DNA of 64,000 nucleotides from Novosphingobium sp. TH158 (GCF_002855555.1 NZ_PKRT01000001.1:62001-126000); one strand, 5' to 3'. Positions 36,753-46,201 are shown, counted from the stretch's first letter. Numbers and translations: made by a program. The notes: generated by a model not told the origin, from the sequence alone.

Positions 36753-38314
36753 GCCAGCGCCTCGGGCAGTTCCAGCATCAGGCAGGCCCCCGGCTTGCCA
36801 TCGGGCCGGTCGCAGGCGGCCAGGGTGCCTTCGTGAGCATCGACGATGGTCCGCGCAATGGCGAGGCCAAGCCCGGAATGGCTGCCGAAATCCTCGCCAT
36901 CGGGGCGAACCGAATGAAAGCGTTCGAATACCTTTTCGCGCGCTTCCGCCGGAATGCCCGGGCCGGCATCGCTGACGGTCAGGCGGATGCGGCCTTCGCT
37001 GCGCGTCAGTTGCACGTCGATCCGGCCACCGGGGGGAGAGAAGGATACGGCATTGTCGAGCAGGTTGTGCAGCACGCGTTCCAGCCGCGCGGCATCGCCC
37101 ATCACCATGGCGCGTCCCTTGCCAAGCTTGAGCACCAGTTCGCGTCCGGCATCGGCACCGCGTTGTGCGCGCTCGCCCGCCAGCGCCCGGACCAGAGCCG
37201 CGATGTCGAGCGGCTCGAAGGCGGTGCGCGAAAGTTCGGCGTCGATACGGCTGGCATCGGAAATCTCGGTCACCAGCCGGTCGATGCGGCGCACATCATG
37301 CGCGGCGATCTCGGTCAGCTGGCGGCGGAGGGCGGGATCTTCGACCTTTTCGAGCGATTCGATGGCGCTGCGCAGGCTGGCCAGCGGGTTCTTTAGCTCA
37401 TGCGCGACATCGGCGGCGAAGCTTTCGGTGGCGTCGATGCGCTGGCGCAGGGCGGCGGTCATGTCGGAAAAGGCGCGGGCGAGCATGCCGATCTCGTCGC
37501 CGCGCTCCGGCAGGCGGGGCACCACAACCTCGCGGTCGCGCCCCAGCCGCACGCGGACTGCGGCGCGCACCAGCGCCTTCAAGGGCAGGACGATGGTGCG
37601 GGCAAGGAACAGCGACAGCAGGATCGAAAAGGCGAGCGCGATCCCCACGACGATCGCCAGCGTCTGGCGCGCATCGCGCACCTTCTGGGTAATGTCGGTG
37701 GCATTGCGCGTGGTCAGCAGCATTTCCCCGCGCTCGCCCACCGGCGTGGCTGCGGTGAAAACCGGGGTGTCATCGGGCGCATGACGCTGGCGGACGATTG
37801 CCTCGCCGCGTTTTTGCGCCTCGGCTACTTCGGGCCAGGCATCGGCCGTCGGGATAGCCGCCTCGACATAGCGGGCCACCTCGGGCGCACCCACGGCGAA
37901 GTTCATGCTGCGATCGAGCAGGCGCGCCGCATCCTGCAGCCAGGGTTCGCGCGTCGGATCCTTGAAGGTGAAGCTGGGGTCGGCCAGCAGGAAGGAGTCG
38001 GCGATCTGGTGGCCGCGCGCATCGTAGAGGCGCAGGCGCAGCTGCTGCTCGGTGCCGATGCGGGCAAGCAGCGGCGGGCGCTCGGCGCGAGGCGTTTCGG
38101 CAAGCGCGTCGGCAATGATCAGGGCTTCGGACCGGGCCAGTTTCGATCGCTCGGACAAAAGCTGGTTGCGATAGGAATCGAGGTAGAACAGGCTGCCTGC
38201 GACCAGCGTGATGGCAACGATGTTCACCGCCAGGATGCGCGTGGTCAGCGACATGCGCCGCGACCAGTAGAGCCGGTCGGGCTCGTCCTGGCTGGCCTCC
38301 TCAAGCCTCGGCAA
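36749..38314 (-). CDS. chvG: sensor histidine kinase ChvG
   Basis: A membrane histidine kinase of up to 521 residues with two transmembrane helices (about 27-45 and 219-239) flanking a periplasmic sensor domain, a HAMP region, the phospho-His305 in [13 protein letters not shown], and an ATPase domain with [32 protein letters not shown] and [11 protein letters not shown]. ChvG (ExoS) senses acid and envelope stress. The chosen TTG overlaps the chvI stop; ATG at 38254 is an alternative that would drop the family's WSRR lead-in to TM1. Confidence 0.9.
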   Translation of the reverse strand: MPRLEEASQDEPDRLYWSRRMSLTTRILAVNIVAITLVAGSLFYLDSYRNQLLSERSKLARSEALIIADALAETPRAERPPLLARIGTEQQLRLRLYDARGHQIADSFLLADPSFTFKDPTREPWLQDAARLLDRSMNFAVGAPEVARYVEAAIPTADAWPEVAEAQKRGEAIVRQRHAPDDTPVFTAATPVGERGEMLLTTRNATDITQKVRDARQTLAIVVGIALAFSILLSLFLARTIVLPLKALVRAAVRVRLGRDREVVVPRLPERGDEIGMLARAFSDMTAALRQRIDATESFAADVAHELKNPLASLRSAIESLEKVEDPALRRQLTEIAAHDVRRIDRLVTEISDASRIDAELSRTAFEPLDIAALVRALAGERAQRGADAGRELVLKLGKGRAMVMGDAARLERVLHNLLDNAVSFSPPGGRIDVQLTRSEGRIRLTVSDAGPGIPAEAREKVFERFHSVRPDGEDFGSHSGLGLAIARTIVDAHEGTLAACDRPDGKPGACLMLELPEALA

Positions 38315-39032
38315 AGCTGTAGCCCGCGCCGTAAAGCGTCTCGATGCCGGAAAATTCGGCGTCGACTTCGCGGAACTTGCGCCGCAGCCGCTTGATGTGG
38401 CTGTCGATGGTGCGATCGTCGACGAAGATGTCGTCGCTGTAGGCCGCGTCCATCAGCTGGTTGCGGCTTTTGACCACGCCGGGGCGCGAGGCGAGCGCCT
38501 CGAGGATGAGGAACTCGGTAACGGTCAGCGAAACCGCCTTGCCATCCCAGGTCACGCGGTGGCGCGCAGGGTCCATCTCGAGCCGGCCACGGCGGACCGG
38601 TTCGGGCATGTCTTCCTCCTGCCCTTCATCGGGATGGCTGCGCACGAAATCGCTGCGCCGCAGGATCGCCTTGATCCGCGCGGTGAGCAGGCGCTGGCTG
38701 AAAGGCTTGGCGATGTAGTCGTCCGCCCCCATCGCCAGGCCCAGCGCCTCGTCCGGCTCGCCGTCCTTGCTGGTCAGGAAGATCACCGGCAGGTCGGATT
38801 TATCGCGCAGGCGTTGAAGCAGTTCGAGGCCGTCCATCCGCGGCATCTTGATGTCGAAGATGGCAAGGTCCGGGGGATTTTCCAGCAGCGCCTTCAGCGC
38901 CGTCTGCCCGTCGGTATAGACCCGCGTGGCGAAACCTTCCGCCTGCAGCGCGATTGACACCGTTGTCAGGATATTCCGGTCATCATCGACCAGCGCGATG
39001 ACCTTTGGTTCGGAGGGCGGGGTTTCTGCCAT
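38301..39032 (-). CDS. chvI: response regulator ChvI (OmpR/PhoB type)
   Basis: A 243-residue regulator with receiver residues Asp16-Asp17, phospho-Asp60 ([14 protein letters not shown]), Lys109 (YIAKPF), and a winged-helix domain with the [20 protein letters not shown] recognition region. The insertion after [26 protein letters not shown] is typical of ChvI. ATG was chosen; a GTG two codons upstream is possible. It heads chvI-chvG-hprK-rapZ-EIIA-HPr-trmH and is divergent from pckA, as in rhizobia. Confidence 0.93.
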   Translation of the reverse strand: MAETPPSEPKVIALVDDDRNILTTVSIALQAEGFATRVYTDGQTALKALLENPPDLAIFDIKMPRMDGLELLQRLRDKSDLPVIFLTSKDGEPDEALGLAMGADDYIAKPFSQRLLTARIKAILRRSDFVRSHPDEGQEEDMPEPVRRGRLEMDPARHRVTWDGKAVSLTVTEFLILEALASRPGVVKSRNQLMDAAYSDDIFVDDRTIDSHIKRLRRKFREVDAEFSGIETLYGAGYSFAEA

Positions 39033-39082
39033 GGACACGGGTTAGCCGCTTGCGCGCTGACTGACAATTCATCGTGCAAACA

Positions 39083-39193
39083 GGTCAGACCAATTGGATT
39101 TCTGCGGTTTTTGCCCCCTCTCCAATTTGACGGGACCCCCTTGGTGGACTATGCGCCGCCCCGAATCCAGCCGCACGCAATAGTGGTCTGACC
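39083..39193. promoter_or_regulatory. inverted repeat in the chvI-pckA intergenic region
   Basis: A perfect ten-base inverted repeat (ggtcagacca at 39083-39092 and tggtctgacc at 39184-39193) frames most of the 205-base gap between divergent chvI and pckA. Each arm is also nearly self-palindromic (ggtcagacc). A related ccagaccagacc lies just before the pckA start. Possible binding sites for ChvI or another regulator shared by both genes. Confidence 0.55.
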
Positions 39194-39237
39194 GCCTGAA
39201 TTCGGGCTGTCCGGCCACAAGGGAGCCAGACCAGACC

Positions 39238-40833
39238 ATGACCCTTGCCTATTCGCTCGACAAACAGGGCCTCACCACCGGCGCAACCCTCCATGCCAAC
39301 CTTGGCACGGCCCCGCTGGTTGAACATGCACTGCGCAAGGGCGAAGGCCGCCTCACCAAGAACGGCGCCCTGCTGGTCGATACCGGCAAGTTCACCGGCC
39401 GTTCGGTGAAGGACAAGTTCGTGGTCCGCGATGCCACCACCGAAGACTCGATCAACTGGGGCAAGATCAACCAGCCCATGTCGGTCGATCACTGGGCGAA
39501 CCTCAAGGCAGACTTCCTCGAAGCGCTGAAGGGCCAGAACGAGCTTTACGTTGCCGACCTGTTCGGCGGCAGCCAGCCGGAATACCGCGTCAACGTGCGC
39601 GTCATCACCCAGATGGCATGGCACAGCCTGTTCGTGCGCACCCTGCTGGTCCGTCCGACGGCGGACGAACTGGCGAACTTCGCGCCCGAATACACCATCA
39701 TCAACCTGCCCAGCTTCAAGGCGAACCCGGAACGCCACGGCTGCCGCAGCGACACGGTGATCGCGGTCAACTTCACCGAGAAGCTGATCCTGATCGGCAA
39801 CACCGAATATTCGGGCGAAATGAAGAAGGGCGTGTTCGGCCTGCTGAACTACCTGCTTCCCGCACAGGGCGTGATGCCGATGCACTGTTCGGCCAACATC
39901 GGCGCCGACGGCACCAGCGCAATCTTCTTCGGCCTTTCGGGCACGGGTAAGACCACGCTTTCGGCCGACGCCAGCCGCACCCTGATCGGCGATGACGAAC
40001 ATGGCTGGTCCGACCAGGCCGTGTTCAACTTCGAAGGCGGCTGCTACGCCAAGATGATCAACCTTTCGGCCGAAGGCGAGCCGGAAATCTACGCGACGAC
40101 CAAGATGTTCGGCACGATCCTCGAGAACGTGGCGATGGACGAGGAAACCCGCGAGCTGGACTTCACCGATGCCAGCAAGACGGAAAACACCCGCGGCGCC
40201 TATCCGATCGAGTTCATCCCGAACACCAGCGAGAAGAACCTCGGCCCGCCGCCGTCGAACATCATCTTCCTCACCGCCGATGCCTTCGGCGTGCTGCCTC
40301 CGATCGCACGTCTAACGCCGGAACAGGCGATGTACCACTTCCTGTCGGGCTACACCGCCAAGGTGGCCGGCACCGAAATCGGCGTGACCGAGCCGGAAGC
40401 CACCTTCAGCACCTGCTTCGGCGCTGCCTTCATGCCGCGTCACCCGTCGGTCTATGGCAACCTGCTCAAGGAGCGCATCGCCAAGGGCGGCGCGCAGTGC
40501 TGGCTGGTCAACACCGGCTGGTCGGGCGGCAAGGCCACGATGCCGGGGATCAAGCGCATGCCGATCAAGGCCACCCGCGCCCTGCTCAACGCCGCGCTCG
40601 ACGGCAGCCTGAACAATGTCGAATTCCGCAAGGACCCCAACTTCGGTTTCGAAGTGCCGGTTTCGGTTCCGGGCGTCGACACCAAGCTGCTCGATCCGCG
40701 CGGCGCCTGGGCCGATGCGGCGGAATACGACAAGACCGCAGCCGATCTGGTTCGCCTGTTCGCCGATAACTTCGCTCAGTTCGAAGACTATGTGGACGAA
40801 AAGGTGAAGGCCGCAGCGCTCGTCGCCGCCTGA
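39238..40833 (+). CDS. pckA: phosphoenolpyruvate carboxykinase (ATP)
   Basis: A 531-residue ATP-type PEPCK, with kinase loop GLSGTGKTT (232-240), [11 protein letters not shown] and the [10 protein letters not shown] segment. It converts oxaloacetate to PEP in gluconeogenesis. Its position divergent from chvI is conserved in rhizobia and Agrobacterium, where ChvG/ChvI affects pckA expression. Coding composition is typical of a highly expressed gene. A strong terminator follows 17 bases after the stop. Confidence 0.96.
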   Translation: MTLAYSLDKQGLTTGATLHANLGTAPLVEHALRKGEGRLTKNGALLVDTGKFTGRSVKDKFVVRDATTEDSINWGKINQPMSVDHWANLKADFLEALKGQNELYVADLFGGSQPEYRVNVRVITQMAWHSLFVRTLLVRPTADELANFAPEYTIINLPSFKANPERHGCRSDTVIAVNFTEKLILIGNTEYSGEMKKGVFGLLNYLLPAQGVMPMHCSANIGADGTSAIFFGLSGTGKTTLSADASRTLIGDDEHGWSDQAVFNFEGGCYAKMINLSAEGEPEIYATTKMFGTILENVAMDEETRELDFTDASKTENTRGAYPIEFIPNTSEKNLGPPPSNIIFLTADAFGVLPPIARLTPEQAMYHFLSGYTAKVAGTEIGVTEPEATFSTCFGAAFMPRHPSVYGNLLKERIAKGGAQCWLVNTGWSGGKATMPGIKRMPIKATRALLNAALDGSLNNVEFRKDPNFGFEVPVSVPGVDTKLLDPRGAWADAAEYDKTAADLVRLFADNFAQFEDYVDEKVKAAALVAA

Positions 40834-40849
40834 TCCGGCACTGAAACGG

Positions 40850-40881
40850 CCTGGGCCGGCTGCCTTGCCGGCCCGGGTGTT
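40850..40881 (+). terminator. terminator hairpin after pckA
   Basis: An eleven-base-pair GC-rich stem (cctgggccggc / gccggcccggg, one T-G pair) with a six-base loop follows pckA, then gtttcc. The T-run is short, but stem strength suggests termination. Confidence 0.7.
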
Positions 40882-40920
40882 TCCCCGAATTTACTTTTAT
40901 TTCCGGGTGATCCGGCGCAG

Positions 40921-40950
40921 ACTCCCACGCTTGTTGCAGTGGGAGTTTTT
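40921..40950 (+). terminator. terminator-like hairpin that contains the SD of the next gene
   Basis: A perfect eight-base-pair stem (actcccac / gtgggagt) with a ten-base loop is followed directly by five T residues, the shape of an intrinsic terminator. The right arm contains ggag, the only ribosome-binding-site candidate for the ATG at 40954, so folding would hide it. It may act as a second pckA terminator, a translational switch, or both. Confidence 0.65.
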
Positions 40951-40953
40951 GCA

Positions 40954-41316
40954 ATGGGTCTGCTTGATGGAATCCTTGGCCAGCTGGGTGGCGATGTCGA
41001 TATCGGCTCCATCGCCGAGAAGTTCGGCATCGATCCGGCCATGGCCGAAAAGGCGGTTGCGGCGCTTGGCGCAAGCCATGCCGAGCCGGGCGACACGATC
41101 GAAGGCGCTGCCGCCAGGACCGGTCTTGATGCCGGCACGCTGAACGAGATCGTTGGCAGCCTGGGTGGCGAGGGCGGCGTTGGCCAGCTTTCCGAACTGC
41201 TCAAGGGCAATTCCGCACTGTCCGGCCTTTCCGGGATCCTGGACCGCGATGGCGATGGCAATCCGCTCGACGATCTGGCCGGGCTTGCGGGCGGCTTGCT
41301 TGGCGGCAAGTCCTGA
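40954..41316 (+). CDS. YidB-like / DUF937 small protein
   Basis: A 120-residue Gly/Leu-rich protein beginning MGLLDGILGQLGG and ending LAGLAGGLLGGKS, with an internal ILDRDGDGNPLDDLAGL stretch resembling a calcium-binding EF loop. DUF937/YidB proteins have this composition; function is unknown. ATG was chosen over a GTG five codons upstream that lies in the hairpin stem. It follows pckA but is separated from it by two hairpins. Confidence 0.8.
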   Translation: MGLLDGILGQLGGDVDIGSIAEKFGIDPAMAEKAVAALGASHAEPGDTIEGAAARTGLDAGTLNEIVGSLGGEGGVGQLSELLKGNSALSGLSGILDRDGDGNPLDDLAGLAGGLLGGKS

Positions 41317-41341
41317 GGCGGATTTTCCAGCCTGAACAAAA

Positions 41342-41374
41342 GGCCGCGGCACCTGGTGGTGTCGCGGCCTTTTT
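41342..41374. terminator. bidirectional terminator
   Basis: A twelve-base-pair stem (ggccgcggcacc / ggtgtcgcggcc, one G-U) with a four-base loop is followed by five Ts on the plus strand and preceded by four As, so it can stop transcripts of the YidB-like gene and of the convergent DUF885 gene. Confidence 0.85.
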
Positions 41375-41406
41375 CCTTTTCGGCACTCGTCGGCAGGGCA
41401 GGTCGA

Positions 41407-43242
41407 TCAGGCCCTTGCCCCGGCGACATAGCGATCGACATTGAGCGCCAGCACGTCGAGCGGCACGTTGCCGCCATCGACCACCGCCTGGTTGAAATCG
41501 CGCAGGTCATACTTGCCGCCTAATGCGCCCCGCGCGCGGTCGCGCTGGCGGTTGATCTCGGTGTGGCCCATCTTGTAGCCGCAGGCCTGTCCGGGCCACG
41601 AGCAATAGCGATCGATTTCCGGTGCCAGTTCCGCCAGGCCCGAACCGTTCGCCTCGGCAAACCAGTGCAGCGCCTTGTCGCGGCTCCAGCCCATGGCGTG
41701 GATGCCGGTATCGACGACGAGGCGGCAGCAGCGAAAGGCGATGCCCTGCAGGTAGCCAAGCCGGCCGACGGGATCATCGTCATAGGCGCCCAGTTCGTCC
41801 GCCAGCTGCTGGGCATAGAGCGCCCAGCCTTCGGAATAGGCGTTGAACGCCAGCAATGAGCGGATCAGCGGCAACTGGTTGGAATATTCGCCCTGCCAGA
41901 CGTGGCCGGGGATGCCTTCGTGGAACACCAGGTCCGGCACCGAGAAGCGGCTGTGGCGGTCCGTGCTCGAAAGGTTGACCCAGACCTTGCCCGGGATGGT
42001 GCCATCGATCGATCCCGCCCCGCCATAGGCGTTGGGCGCGCCGGCTTCTTCTGCCGGTGGCAGGCGGCGGATCTCGATGCGGCCGGGCATGACCTTGCGG
42101 AAGGCGAGCGGCATCTTGCCGCGGATGAAGGCGATCTTGTCCTCCATCAGCTTGATGATTTCCCGGCGGCCTTCGTCATTGTTGGGGAACTGGTATTCCG
42201 GTGCTTCGCCCAGCGCCTTCATCCGCTCGCCCACGGTGCCGCGGGTATGGCCAAGCTTTTGCAGGATAGGTTCCATCCGGGCCTGCAGTTCGGCCAGTTG
42301 GGCCTTGCCGATCTCGTGGATTTCCTTCGGGCTGAGGCGCGTAGTGGTGGAAGCGCGAAGTCCCCAGGCGTACCATTCCTCGCCATGCGGGCGGTGAAGC
42401 ATGCCCGCCTCGGACGTGGCGCGGGTACGCTGCTTCTTCAGCTCCTCAAGCTGGCGCTGGAGCGCGGGCAGGACCGAGGCGCTGACCATGCCCTGTGCCC
42501 GCTTCTCCCAGTCGCCGGGGAACATCCGCGTGCGGCTGACCAGCGATTGCACCATGCCGCTGTTGCCGCTGCCGGCATCGGCGATCGAGCGTTCCATCTG
42601 GGCGATCGCCTTGTCGAGCAGGAAATCGGGCGCGACCAGCCCCTTCGATCCGGCATCCTTCAGGCGCTCCAGCTCGCCATCGAGCACCGAGCCCATGCTG
42701 GAGAGGCGCTTGAGGTAGGCCTCGGCATCCTCGGCATTGCGGACCGGGTGATCGCCATCGAGGAAGCGCGGCGTATCGAGATAGGCGCCGACGTTCTGGA
42801 TCACCACATAGGGCGTGTTGCGCCAGCCGCCGATGGCGACATCGCCATAGGGCAGGGCAAAGCCGTCCAGCGCGGTCCTGAAAGCGCTGGTGACAACGGC
42901 GAGGCTGGTGCGGGTCGAGGCATCGACCTTGTTCACCGGGATCGCGGAAACCTGCCGCAGCGAGCTGCGCAGCAGGTCTGCCCGGGCCTTCACGCCCGCA
43001 GGCGAGCGATCCTCAAGCTGCGATCGCAGCGCGGCATGGGCGCCGGTATCGATGCCCAGCGAAGTTGCGCCCTCGGGCGAAAGCTTCAGCAGGCCCCAGG
43101 CAATGTCATCGAGCAGCTTCGTCGCGCGCGCCTGCACGGTGGCCTTGGGCGCGGCGAGGGCCGATGCGGGAAGGGTGAAGGCAGCCGAGGCGGCGGCGAT
43201 GCCGCCCAGCGCCTGGCGTCGGGTAAGGGACTGGTTGCTCAT
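41407..43242 (-). CDS. Tat-exported DUF885 family protein
   Basis: A 611-residue protein with a twin-arginine signal (SLTRRQALGGIAAASAAFTL, then PASALA). The DUF885 core has HEGIPGH (441-447), a HExxxxH-like motif suggesting a metal-dependent peptidase or hydrolase, as proposed for this family. MSNQSLTRR is the chosen start because it is directly before the Tat motif. It is monocistronic and ends at a bidirectional terminator. Cofactor-loaded export through Tat supports a metalloenzyme. Confidence 0.87.
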   Translation of the reverse strand: MSNQSLTRRQALGGIAAASAAFTLPASALAAPKATVQARATKLLDDIAWGLLKLSPEGATSLGIDTGAHAALRSQLEDRSPAGVKARADLLRSSLRQVSAIPVNKVDASTRTSLAVVTSAFRTALDGFALPYGDVAIGGWRNTPYVVIQNVGAYLDTPRFLDGDHPVRNAEDAEAYLKRLSSMGSVLDGELERLKDAGSKGLVAPDFLLDKAIAQMERSIADAGSGNSGMVQSLVSRTRMFPGDWEKRAQGMVSASVLPALQRQLEELKKQRTRATSEAGMLHRPHGEEWYAWGLRASTTTRLSPKEIHEIGKAQLAELQARMEPILQKLGHTRGTVGERMKALGEAPEYQFPNNDEGRREIIKLMEDKIAFIRGKMPLAFRKVMPGRIEIRRLPPAEEAGAPNAYGGAGSIDGTIPGKVWVNLSSTDRHSRFSVPDLVFHEGIPGHVWQGEYSNQLPLIRSLLAFNAYSEGWALYAQQLADELGAYDDDPVGRLGYLQGIAFRCCRLVVDTGIHAMGWSRDKALHWFAEANGSGLAELAPEIDRYCSWPGQACGYKMGHTEINRQRDRARGALGGKYDLRDFNQAVVDGGNVPLDVLALNVDRYVAGARA

Positions 43243-43340
43243 GCAACGATGTCTGGAAAGCTGCGCGGGCGCTGTCAAATGCAAATCCGTTTTGATAAAC
43301 GAAAGGCTATTCGTATGTGCGGATGAATTGATTATCGACG

Positions 43341-43640
43341 TCAATCAAACGCATCTATACGGGTTTGCTTGGAAGCTTCCTCGCGGAGGACCTTTGCTCG
43401 TCGCCAAGCGAAGACTCCAATGATCAACAAGCCTGGAAGGTAAATCAATGCCCCGTCCGGACGCCATGCCCCGCCATCAGCAGAGCCAAAGCCGAAGAGG
43501 ACGACTGCGGTAAGGTATCCTGCAACAGTACTGAACAATTTTCCTTTCATGGGATCATTGGCAAGCCGCATAAAGACCAGCTTTTCCCAAATCAGCTGGA
43601 GAATATAGACAGCAAGAATGCCTCCAACAACTTGACCCAT
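43341..43640 (-). CDS. small membrane hypothetical protein
   Basis: An unrecognised 99-residue protein with three predicted transmembrane helices (about 5-23, 38-52, 64-79) and a basic C-terminus (RRAKVLREEASKQTRIDAFD). Its GC content and codon use are lower than the surrounding genes, and it lies in an AT-richer islet (about 43.26-43.75 kb). The ATG follows an AT-rich leader. It could be recently acquired; the call as a real gene rests on length and helix pattern only. Confidence 0.55.
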   Translation of the reverse strand: MGQVVGGILAVYILQLIWEKLVFMRLANDPMKGKLFSTVAGYLTAVVLFGFGSADGGAWRPDGALIYLPGLLIIGVFAWRRAKVLREEASKQTRIDAFD

Positions 43641-43757
43641 TTTGCATAACCTATTGATTAAATAAATTAAAGTTTGAAATTAGCAGTCGCTCTGCAATTC
43701 GGCAAGCCTTGCAATGTCCTGCTTTGCCTTGAGAATGTTGGGTGATACGGAGCCGCC

Positions 43758-43955
43758 ATGCTGAACACTGCACTCTCGCTCATGATGCTGGCGATCATCG
43801 CGCTGGTCCTTGGCGCCGTTTACCTGCTGCGCCGGGGCGGCGCGAAGAAGCAGGCACTGCTCATGCTGTTCCTGGCGATGGTGCTGGGCGTCAATGTCGG
43901 CATCTGGACGCTGCCCGACAGCTCCGGCAAGGCGCCGGTCGACCAGTCGAAATAG
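43758..43955 (+). CDS. small two-helix membrane protein
   Basis: A 65-residue protein with two transmembrane segments (about 5-23 and 33-52), separated by a basic loop RRGGAKK, which suggests both ends face the periplasm. Composition is normal for the genome, unlike its upstream neighbour. No domain recognised. A short start-site leader (tacggagccgcc) provides a weak ggag ribosome site. Confidence 0.6.
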   Translation: MLNTALSLMMLAIIALVLGAVYLLRRGGAKKQALLMLFLAMVLGVNVGIWTLPDSSGKAPVDQSK

Positions 43956-43977
43956 GCCGCGCCGGGCCGGTACCCGA

Positions 43978-44634
43978 TCAGCGGATCGGGCAATCCGGCG
44001 AAAGGCGGAAGTCCAGGTACTTGTCCACGGCGAGCATCATGTCGTCCATTTCGTTTTCGTAGAAATGGTTGGCCCGCGGGATTTCGTCGTGGTGGATGGT
44101 GATGTGCTTCTGGGTGCGCAGCTTGTCCACCAGCTTCTGCGTGGCGTTGGGCGTTGCCACCGTATCGGCCGCACCCTGGACGATGATGCCCGAAGCCGGG
44201 CAGGGCGCCAGGAAGCTGAAATCGTACATGTTCGCCGGCGGCGAGATGGAGATGAAGCCGCGGATTTCCGGGCGGCGCATCAGCAGCTGCATGCCGATCA
44301 GCGCGCCGAACGAATAGCCCGCGATCCAGGTGGTGCTGGCTTCGGGGTGGATCGACTGCACCCAGTCAAGCGCGGCGGCGGCGTCGGACAGTTCGCCGAT
44401 GCCGTTGTCGAAGCTGCCCTGGCTGCGGCCGACGCCGCGGAAGTTGAAGCGCAGAACGGCGAAACCGCGGGCCACGAAGGTCTTGTACATGGCCATCGTG
44501 ATGCGGTCGTTCATCGTGCCGCCCGCCTGCGGGTGCGGGTGAAGGATCATGGCGACCGGCGCGCGGGGGCGGCTGGCAGGCTGGAAACGGCCTTCGAGAC
44601 GACCTTCGGGGCCGGGGAAAATCACGGCTGGCAT
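43978..44634 (-). CDS. alpha/beta hydrolase
   Basis: A 218-residue hydrolase with the ILHPHPQAGGTMND oxyanion motif, FNFRGVGRSQG, the nucleophile Ser108 in AGYSFGA, a likely acid at GAADTVAT and His in RANHFYEN. This HPHP-type family is widely conserved in proteobacteria as a short-chain esterase or uncharacterised hydrolase. It is divergent from the cysteine desulfurase gene 133 bases away. Confidence 0.87.
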   Translation of the reverse strand: MPAVIFPGPEGRLEGRFQPASRPRAPVAMILHPHPQAGGTMNDRITMAMYKTFVARGFAVLRFNFRGVGRSQGSFDNGIGELSDAAAALDWVQSIHPEASTTWIAGYSFGALIGMQLLMRRPEIRGFISISPPANMYDFSFLAPCPASGIIVQGAADTVATPNATQKLVDKLRTQKHITIHHDEIPRANHFYENEMDDMMLAVDKYLDFRLSPDCPIR

Positions 44635-44767
44635 AGCGCTGTCACCTTGCGTTAGGGGCCCTTTGCGCGGCGTCCCGGGAAATTGTCGGATGCCGGCCCG
44701 CTGGGGGCTATGATATGGAAGCAGGCGCTATATAGAAACCAGGCTCGGAAAAGCAACGATTGCGAAC

Positions 44768-45859
44768 ATGGCCTCCGATTTCATCTACCTAGACCACCAG
44801 GCGACGACGCCGCTCGCCCCCGAAGCCCTGGCCGCCATGCTGCCCTGGCTGTCCGGGCCGGAAGCGCCGGGCTTTGCCAATCCGCATTCGATGCACCGCG
44901 CAGGCCGCGCGGCGGCCTCTGCCGTGGAGGTGGCGCGCGAACAGGTCGCGGCGCTGCTGCCCAAGGGCGGCCGGGTGATCTTCACCAGTGGCGCGACCGA
45001 GGCGATCAACCAGGCGATCCGCGCCAATCCGCGGGGCGATGTGGCCTGTTCGGCGATCGAACATTCCGCCGTGATCAATGCCGCCGTGGCGACCGGGGCT
45101 GCGCTGCACGAGCTGCCGGTCAGCGCTGAAGGGCTGGTCGATCCCGAAGTGGACCTGCCCCAGGGCGTCGGCCTTGTCGCGGTGATGCAGGTGAATAACG
45201 AAATCGGCACGATCCAGCCGGTCGCCCGCCTCGCCGAGCGCGCGCACGATGCAGGGGCGCTGTTCCTGTGCGATGCGGTGCAGGGGGCAGGCAAGATCGC
45301 CCCGCCGGAAGGCGCGGACCTGATCGCGATCACCGCGCACAAGCTTTACGGCCCCAAGGGGATCGGCGCCCTGTGGGTGCGCGACGGCGTGGCCATTGCG
45401 CCCTTCATGGCCGGTGGCGGGCAGGAAAGCGGCCTGCGATCGGGAACGCTCAGCCCGGCGCTCTGTGCCGGGTTCGGCGCGGCGGCGGCCCTGGCGAAAG
45501 AGCGCATGGATACCGATTTCCAGCACCTTTCCGGACTTGCCGGCCTGGCCCGTTCCATCCTGCATCGCTGGACGGTGAACGGCAGCGAGGAAGCGCGCTG
45601 GCCGGGCAACCTCAACCTGCGGCTCGATGGCCTGAACTTCCCGCGCCTGCTCAGCGATTGCCGCGATATCGCCTTTTCGGCAGGCTCTGCCTGTGGCAGC
45701 GGCACCGGGGCGCCCAGCCGCGTGCTTTCCGCCATCGGCCTGCAGCCGGCGGAAGCGCGCAATTCGATCCGTATCGGCTTCGGCCGCTATACGACGGCGC
45801 AAGAGGTTGAAACCGCATGCCGGGCGCTGGAAGCCGCCGCGCAGGCACAGGGAGTTTGA
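44768..45859 (+). CDS. cysteine desulfurase (NifS/IscS-like)
   Basis: A 363-residue class V aminotransferase with PLP-Lys192 in AHKLYGPKGIG, His99 (EHS), and the active-site Cys309 in SAGSACGSG, whose loop length is typical of group I (IscS/NifS) enzymes. It mobilises sulfur from cysteine. The next gene, five bases away, encodes a 2Fe-2S ferredoxin, suggesting a small iron-sulfur assembly or thio-modification pair outside the main suf/isc cluster, which is not in the window. Confidence 0.9.
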   Translation: MASDFIYLDHQATTPLAPEALAAMLPWLSGPEAPGFANPHSMHRAGRAAASAVEVAREQVAALLPKGGRVIFTSGATEAINQAIRANPRGDVACSAIEHSAVINAAVATGAALHELPVSAEGLVDPEVDLPQGVGLVAVMQVNNEIGTIQPVARLAERAHDAGALFLCDAVQGAGKIAPPEGADLIAITAHKLYGPKGIGALWVRDGVAIAPFMAGGGQESGLRSGTLSPALCAGFGAAAALAKERMDTDFQHLSGLAGLARSILHRWTVNGSEEARWPGNLNLRLDGLNFPRLLSDCRDIAFSAGSACGSGTGAPSRVLSAIGLQPAEARNSIRIGFGRYTTAQEVETACRALEAAAQAQGV

Positions 45860-45864
45860 CGTTC

Positions 45865-46197
45865 ATGGTCCGCGTAACCTTCATCACCCCCGAAGGCGAT
45901 CAGGTGAAAGCCGAAGCGGCGGCAGGCACGCGCCTGCTTGAGGTGGGCCAGGCCGCCGGCATGCCGCTGGAAGGCACTTGCGAGGGCCAGATGGCCTGTT
46001 CCACCTGCCACGTCATCGTGGGGGCAGACTGGTTCGACAAGCTCGACCCCGCCAGCGAGGACGAGGAGGACATGCTCGATCTTGCCGCCGGTGTCGCGCG
46101 CACCAGCCGGCTTTCCTGCCAGATCACGCTGAGCGAGGCGCTCGACGGGATCGAGGTGCGGATACCGGGCGAAAGCCGCGACCTGCAGCGGCTGTGA
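45865..46197 (+). CDS. adrenodoxin-type 2Fe-2S ferredoxin
   Basis: A 110-residue ferredoxin with cluster ligands Cys39, Cys45, Cys48 (CEGQMACSTC) and Cys84 (RLSCQI), the spacing of vertebrate adrenodoxin and bacterial Fdx. The acidic stretch DPASEDEEDMLD is the usual partner-binding helix. It lies five bases after the cysteine desulfurase, similar to the isc-linked fdx arrangement. Confidence 0.93.
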   Translation: MVRVTFITPEGDQVKAEAAAGTRLLEVGQAAGMPLEGTCEGQMACSTCHVIVGADWFDKLDPASEDEEDMLDLAAGVARTSRLSCQITLSEALDGIEVRIPGESRDLQRL

Positions 46198-46201
46198 AGC
46201 C

